Assembly (NCBI GenBank): GCA_023422095.1
Contig: JAEZSD010000028.1
Coordinates: forward strand, 1 to 9,172
DNA length: 9,172 bases
Source: Bacillota bacterium
GTDB lineage: Bacteria; Bacillota_I; Bacilli_A; RFN20; CAG-826
Direction: 5' to 3'
How positions within the stretch are numbered: position 1 is the first letter of the stretch; each line of letters opens with the position of its first letter. Positions 7,377-9,172 of this stretch are shown one piece after another. A model generated the notes under the pieces. The model was not told the DNA's origin, searched no databases, and saw nothing but the letters and a program-made list of their open reading frames with translations. The position numbers were made by a program, and so were the translations under genes.

Positions 7377-8522
7377 ATTATAATCCTCAATGCTATAAAT
7401 AGCGTCTACATTTTCATTCGACACGCACACACTTTGAGAAAACCAATCGGTAATGGTTCGATTGTATGAATTAAAGATTAAGAAGATAGCTGAAACTAAT
7501 TGGAATAAAAGTGACATCACTATCACGTAAATTAAAATAGATAAAGAAAATGGAAAAGCCACTCCAACAATGGTCATCGGCAAGAGAAAACAAATTGAAG
7601 CTCCGGTGAATAAGGGATAGATACTTGAAAGAGCGGATTCTACTTTCGAATATAACTTTAGGCGGTGAATGTTCAATCGCTGTATTTTCATCAAAGACAT
7701 GCCGATGGTCTGATGTTTTTTTCGGAAAAGGGGAATGATAAAGAAATAAGCTAGCCAAATAATAGCATACGTAATAATCGAAGAATAAGTGAAAAAGTTT
7801 CGATAAAAAGTCTCAAATTTACGGATAAAAACATCAGCATTATTATACGACAAGGCTGCTCCAGAGTAGGTTATATCATTTTGTTCAATATCGCTGATGA
7901 CTTCGCCATATAGGTTGAAGAAGAATTTTTGGCCTATCTCATCGTAGTAGTTCATTCCCTGCTTGGAAAGATCACTCGTAGGATTAAAGTAAGGGGCAAG
8001 TTCCTCTTTATATATAGCTTTTAAAGCAAATTCATTGTCTATCTCTTCAAAATATTCATCGACATTATATTTTTCAAATAAAGTGGCGTATTGTGAATCG
8101 TTATTTCTTATATTGTGGTAATAAGTCCAAATGACATCATTAGCTTTTTTATGTCCGTATTCTGGGTAATTGACACTGGGAGATATCTCCTCATCAAGAC
8201 AAAAATAGGATAGAAATACATCATAGGTAAAACTAAGGCTATAGGAGAACAAATACTTATCGTCTTCGTCGTGATAATAGAGAAGATCGCGTCCATAAAG
8301 GATATCAAGTTTCATATTCTCGTAGGTTGAAGATGTTTCGCTTTTTGTGTCGTAGTCAGTGATTAAATAACCAATTGGTGTAACCGCAACGTTAAAAATG
8401 ATAAATGACATCAAAAAAGATAAGAAAAAATCAGCAAAAAAAAGTAAGATTCGCTTTCCTTTACCGATCGGAGCTATCTCAATAACGTTATCGTTTTCTT
8501 CTGTCGCGGGGGTTTTTGGCAT
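7365..8522 (-). CDS. RDD-family membrane protein with large extracytoplasmic insert (first of tandem pair)
   Basis: A 385-residue integral membrane protein starting MPKTPATEEND. RDD landmarks: R24 and D31 in GKRILLFFADFFLSF at the start of the first membrane segment (about 25-47), and D359 in NRTITDWFSQSVCV after the last. Other membrane segments are at about 243-266, 300-322 and 324-350, with FRKKHQTIGMSLMKIQ after the second, matching the RDD pattern. About 190 residues (53-242), acidic and Tyr-rich, lie outside between segments one and two. R-to-D spacing (7) and overall layout equal those of the downstream neighbour, so the two are probably divergent paralogues. The frame extends to ATG 8600, but that ATG lies inside the tuf terminator stem, and the extra 26 residues have no ribosome site; ATG 8522 is preferred although it also lacks a clear Shine-Dalgarno. 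Function unknown. Confidence 0.85.
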   Translation of the reverse strand: MPKTPATEENDNVIEIAPIGKGKRILLFFADFFLSFLMSFIIFNVAVTPIGYLITDYDTKSETSSTYENMKLDILYGRDLLYYHDEDDKYLFSYSLSFTYDVFLSYFCLDEEISPSVNYPEYGHKKANDVIWTYYHNIRNNDSQYATLFEKYNVDEYFEEIDNEFALKAIYKEELAPYFNPTSDLSKQGMNYYDEIGQKFFFNLYGEVISDIEQNDITYSGAALSYNNADVFIRKFETFYRNFFTYSSIITYAIIWLAYFFIIPLFRKKHQTIGMSLMKIQRLNIHRLKLYSKVESALSSIYPLFTGASICFLLPMTIVGVAFPFSLSILIYVIVMSLLFQLVSAIFLIFNSYNRTITDWFSQSVCVSNENVDAIYSIEDYNKGQ

Positions 8523-8528
8523 ACTATT

Positions 8529-8557
8529 AATATACTTGATTTTTATTTCGTTAAAAA
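8529..8557 (-). promoter_or_regulatory. Possible promoter for the RDD pair, predicting a leaderless transcript
   Basis: On the minus strand TATATT (8529-8534, five of six matches to TATAAT) lies 17 nt from TTTTTA (8552-8557, a poor -35). Its last base is only 6 nt before ATG 8522, so transcription would start at or next to the A of the start codon. This would explain the missing Shine-Dalgarno. In such AT-rich DNA a chance match is possible. Confidence 0.35.
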
Positions 8558-8559
8558 CC

Positions 8560-8577
8560 TTTTTATTTAAATAAAAA
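8560..8577. repeat. Perfect 18-bp AT-only palindrome
   Basis: TTTTTATTTAAATAAAAA reads the same on both strands. It overlaps the 3' arm and U-tail of the tuf terminator and lies next to the candidate -35 of the RDD genes. It could be part of the terminator tail, an AT-rich protein site, or chance; no function is claimed. Confidence 0.5.
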
Positions 8578-8602
8578 TGCTTCCTCAAGAGAGAAAGCAT
8601 TT
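8566..8602 (-). terminator. Intrinsic terminator of tuf
   Basis: The minus-strand RNA folds into a 12-bp stem, AAAUGCUUUCUC with GAGGAAGCAUUU (one G-U pair), closed by a 4-nt loop UCUU, and runs into UUAUUU. The stem starts 19 nt after the tuf TAG stop. It separates tuf expression from the RDD genes and disqualifies the ATG at 8600 as a start. Confidence 0.88.
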
Positions 8603-8621
8603 ATTAATTATTTCAAATAAA

Positions 8622-9172
8622 CTATTTGATAATTTCGCTGACGGATCCAGCACCAACAGTACGGCCACCTTCACGGATGGAGAACTTGGTTCCTTGTTCC
8701 ATAGCGATTGGGTGAATTAGTTCAATGGTTAATTCAACGTTATCACCAGGCATAACCATGTCGACACCAGCTGGGAGAGTAATAATACCAGTGACATCGG
8801 TGGTACGGAAGTAGAATTGAGGACGGTAATTGCTTAAGAAAGCTGTATGACGTCCACCTTCTTCTTTGGATAGAACGTAGATTGAACCTTTGAATTTGCT
8901 GTGAGGAGTAACGGTTCCTGGTTTAGCAAGAACTTGTCCACGTTGAACTTGATCGCGGTTGATACCTCTTAAAAGAGCACCAACGTTGTCGCCGGCTTCA
9001 ACGAAGTCACAGACTTTGCGGAAGGACTCAAGACCAGTGATAACGGTCTTTTGAGTTGGGCGAATACCAACGATTTCAACTTCATCACCTAATTTTGCTC
9101 TGCCGCGTTCGACACGGCCAGTAACGACGGTACCACGACCAGAAATGGTCATGACATCTTCGATAGCAAGTA
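8622..9172 (-). CDS. tuf: Translation elongation factor Tu, C-terminal part (5' end cut by window edge)
   Basis: EF-Tu is the GTPase that brings aminoacyl-tRNA to the ribosome. The window holds the last 182 codons plus two bases, open to the right edge; roughly the first 210 residues, including the whole GTP-binding domain, are outside. Visible are most of domain 2 (ISGRGTVVTGRVERG, LLRGINRDQVQRGQVLAKPG) and domain 3 (LSKEEGGRHTAF, YRPQFYFRTTDVTG, MVMPGDNVEL, IHPIAMEQGTKFSIREGGRTVGAG), all close to the bacterial consensus, ending in SVSEIIK and TAG. Internal ATGs such as 9152 are not starts. The sequence looks intact and under normal constraint, and is followed by its own terminator. KPGTVTPH and KFSIREGG are of the Gram-positive-like type. 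Confidence 0.98.
   Translation of the reverse strand, partial: LAIEDVMTISGRGTVVTGRVERGRAKLGDEVEIVGIRPTQKTVITGLESFRKVCDFVEAGDNVGALLRGINRDQVQRGQVLAKPGTVTPHSKFKGSIYVLSKEEGGRHTAFLSNYRPQFYFRTTDVTGIITLPAGVDMVMPGDNVELTIELIHPIAMEQGTKFSIREGGRTVGAGSVSEIIK

Noticed and set aside
8523..8600. N-terminal extension of the first RDD protein starting at ATG 8600
   Set aside because: The ATG and first codons lie within the tuf terminator hairpin, have no ribosome site, and precede a better start next to the conserved RDD region.
8645..8665. Ser at the EF-Tu position of E. coli Ala375 (KFSIREGG), a site linked to kirromycin resistance
   Set aside because: As I recall, Ser is common at this position in Gram-positive EF-Tu, so it is probably lineage-typical and not acquired resistance.

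Overview
The window reads as chromosome of a low-GC, Gram-positive-type bacterium of the Bacillota/Mycoplasmatota (Tenericutes) kind. The EF-Tu fragment is of bacterial, Gram-positive-like type, ribosome binding sites are strong AGGAGG variants, and intergenic DNA is AT-rich and scarce. The genes use standard code 11: TGA is a real stop at 7365-7367 inside a stop/start overlap, and tryptophans are encoded by TGG. This argues against the Mycoplasma/Spiroplasma group, although the sugar-type ATPase carries a large insertion of a kind I recall from mycoplasma homologues. An uncultured Acholeplasma/Izemoplasma/RF39-like or Erysipelotrichia-like lineage would fit, but this is inference.

Everything is transcribed from the minus strand, so the window reads right to left. 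(1) 8622-9172: the 3' part of tuf, closed by a strong intrinsic terminator at 8566-8602. (2) 6286-8522: two tandem, overlapping genes for RDD-family membrane proteins, each with an unusually large extracytoplasmic domain between its first two membrane segments. (3) 6179-6285: a short intergenic region with a good sigma-A-type promoter. (4) 1-6178: a tight operon of a 716-residue surface protein with three C-terminal membrane segments and no family I recognise, an ABC ATPase of the MalK/MsmK/UgpC type, a MalF/UgpA-like permease and a MalG/UgpE-like permease that runs off the left edge.

The transporter set is the CUT1 (carbohydrate uptake) type: ATPase plus two different inner-membrane permeases. 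No ordinary solute-binding protein is present in the window; it may lie beyond position 1. The unknown membrane-anchored surface protein occupies the first position of the operon and is the natural candidate for an accessory or receptor partner. The ATPase is about 270 residues longer than its family because of an in-frame insertion between Q-loop and signature motif, the part of the ATPase that faces the permeases and, in MalK, regulators. These two proteins and the RDD pair are the most novel items here. No tRNA, rRNA, CRISPR array, transposon or phage gene was seen.
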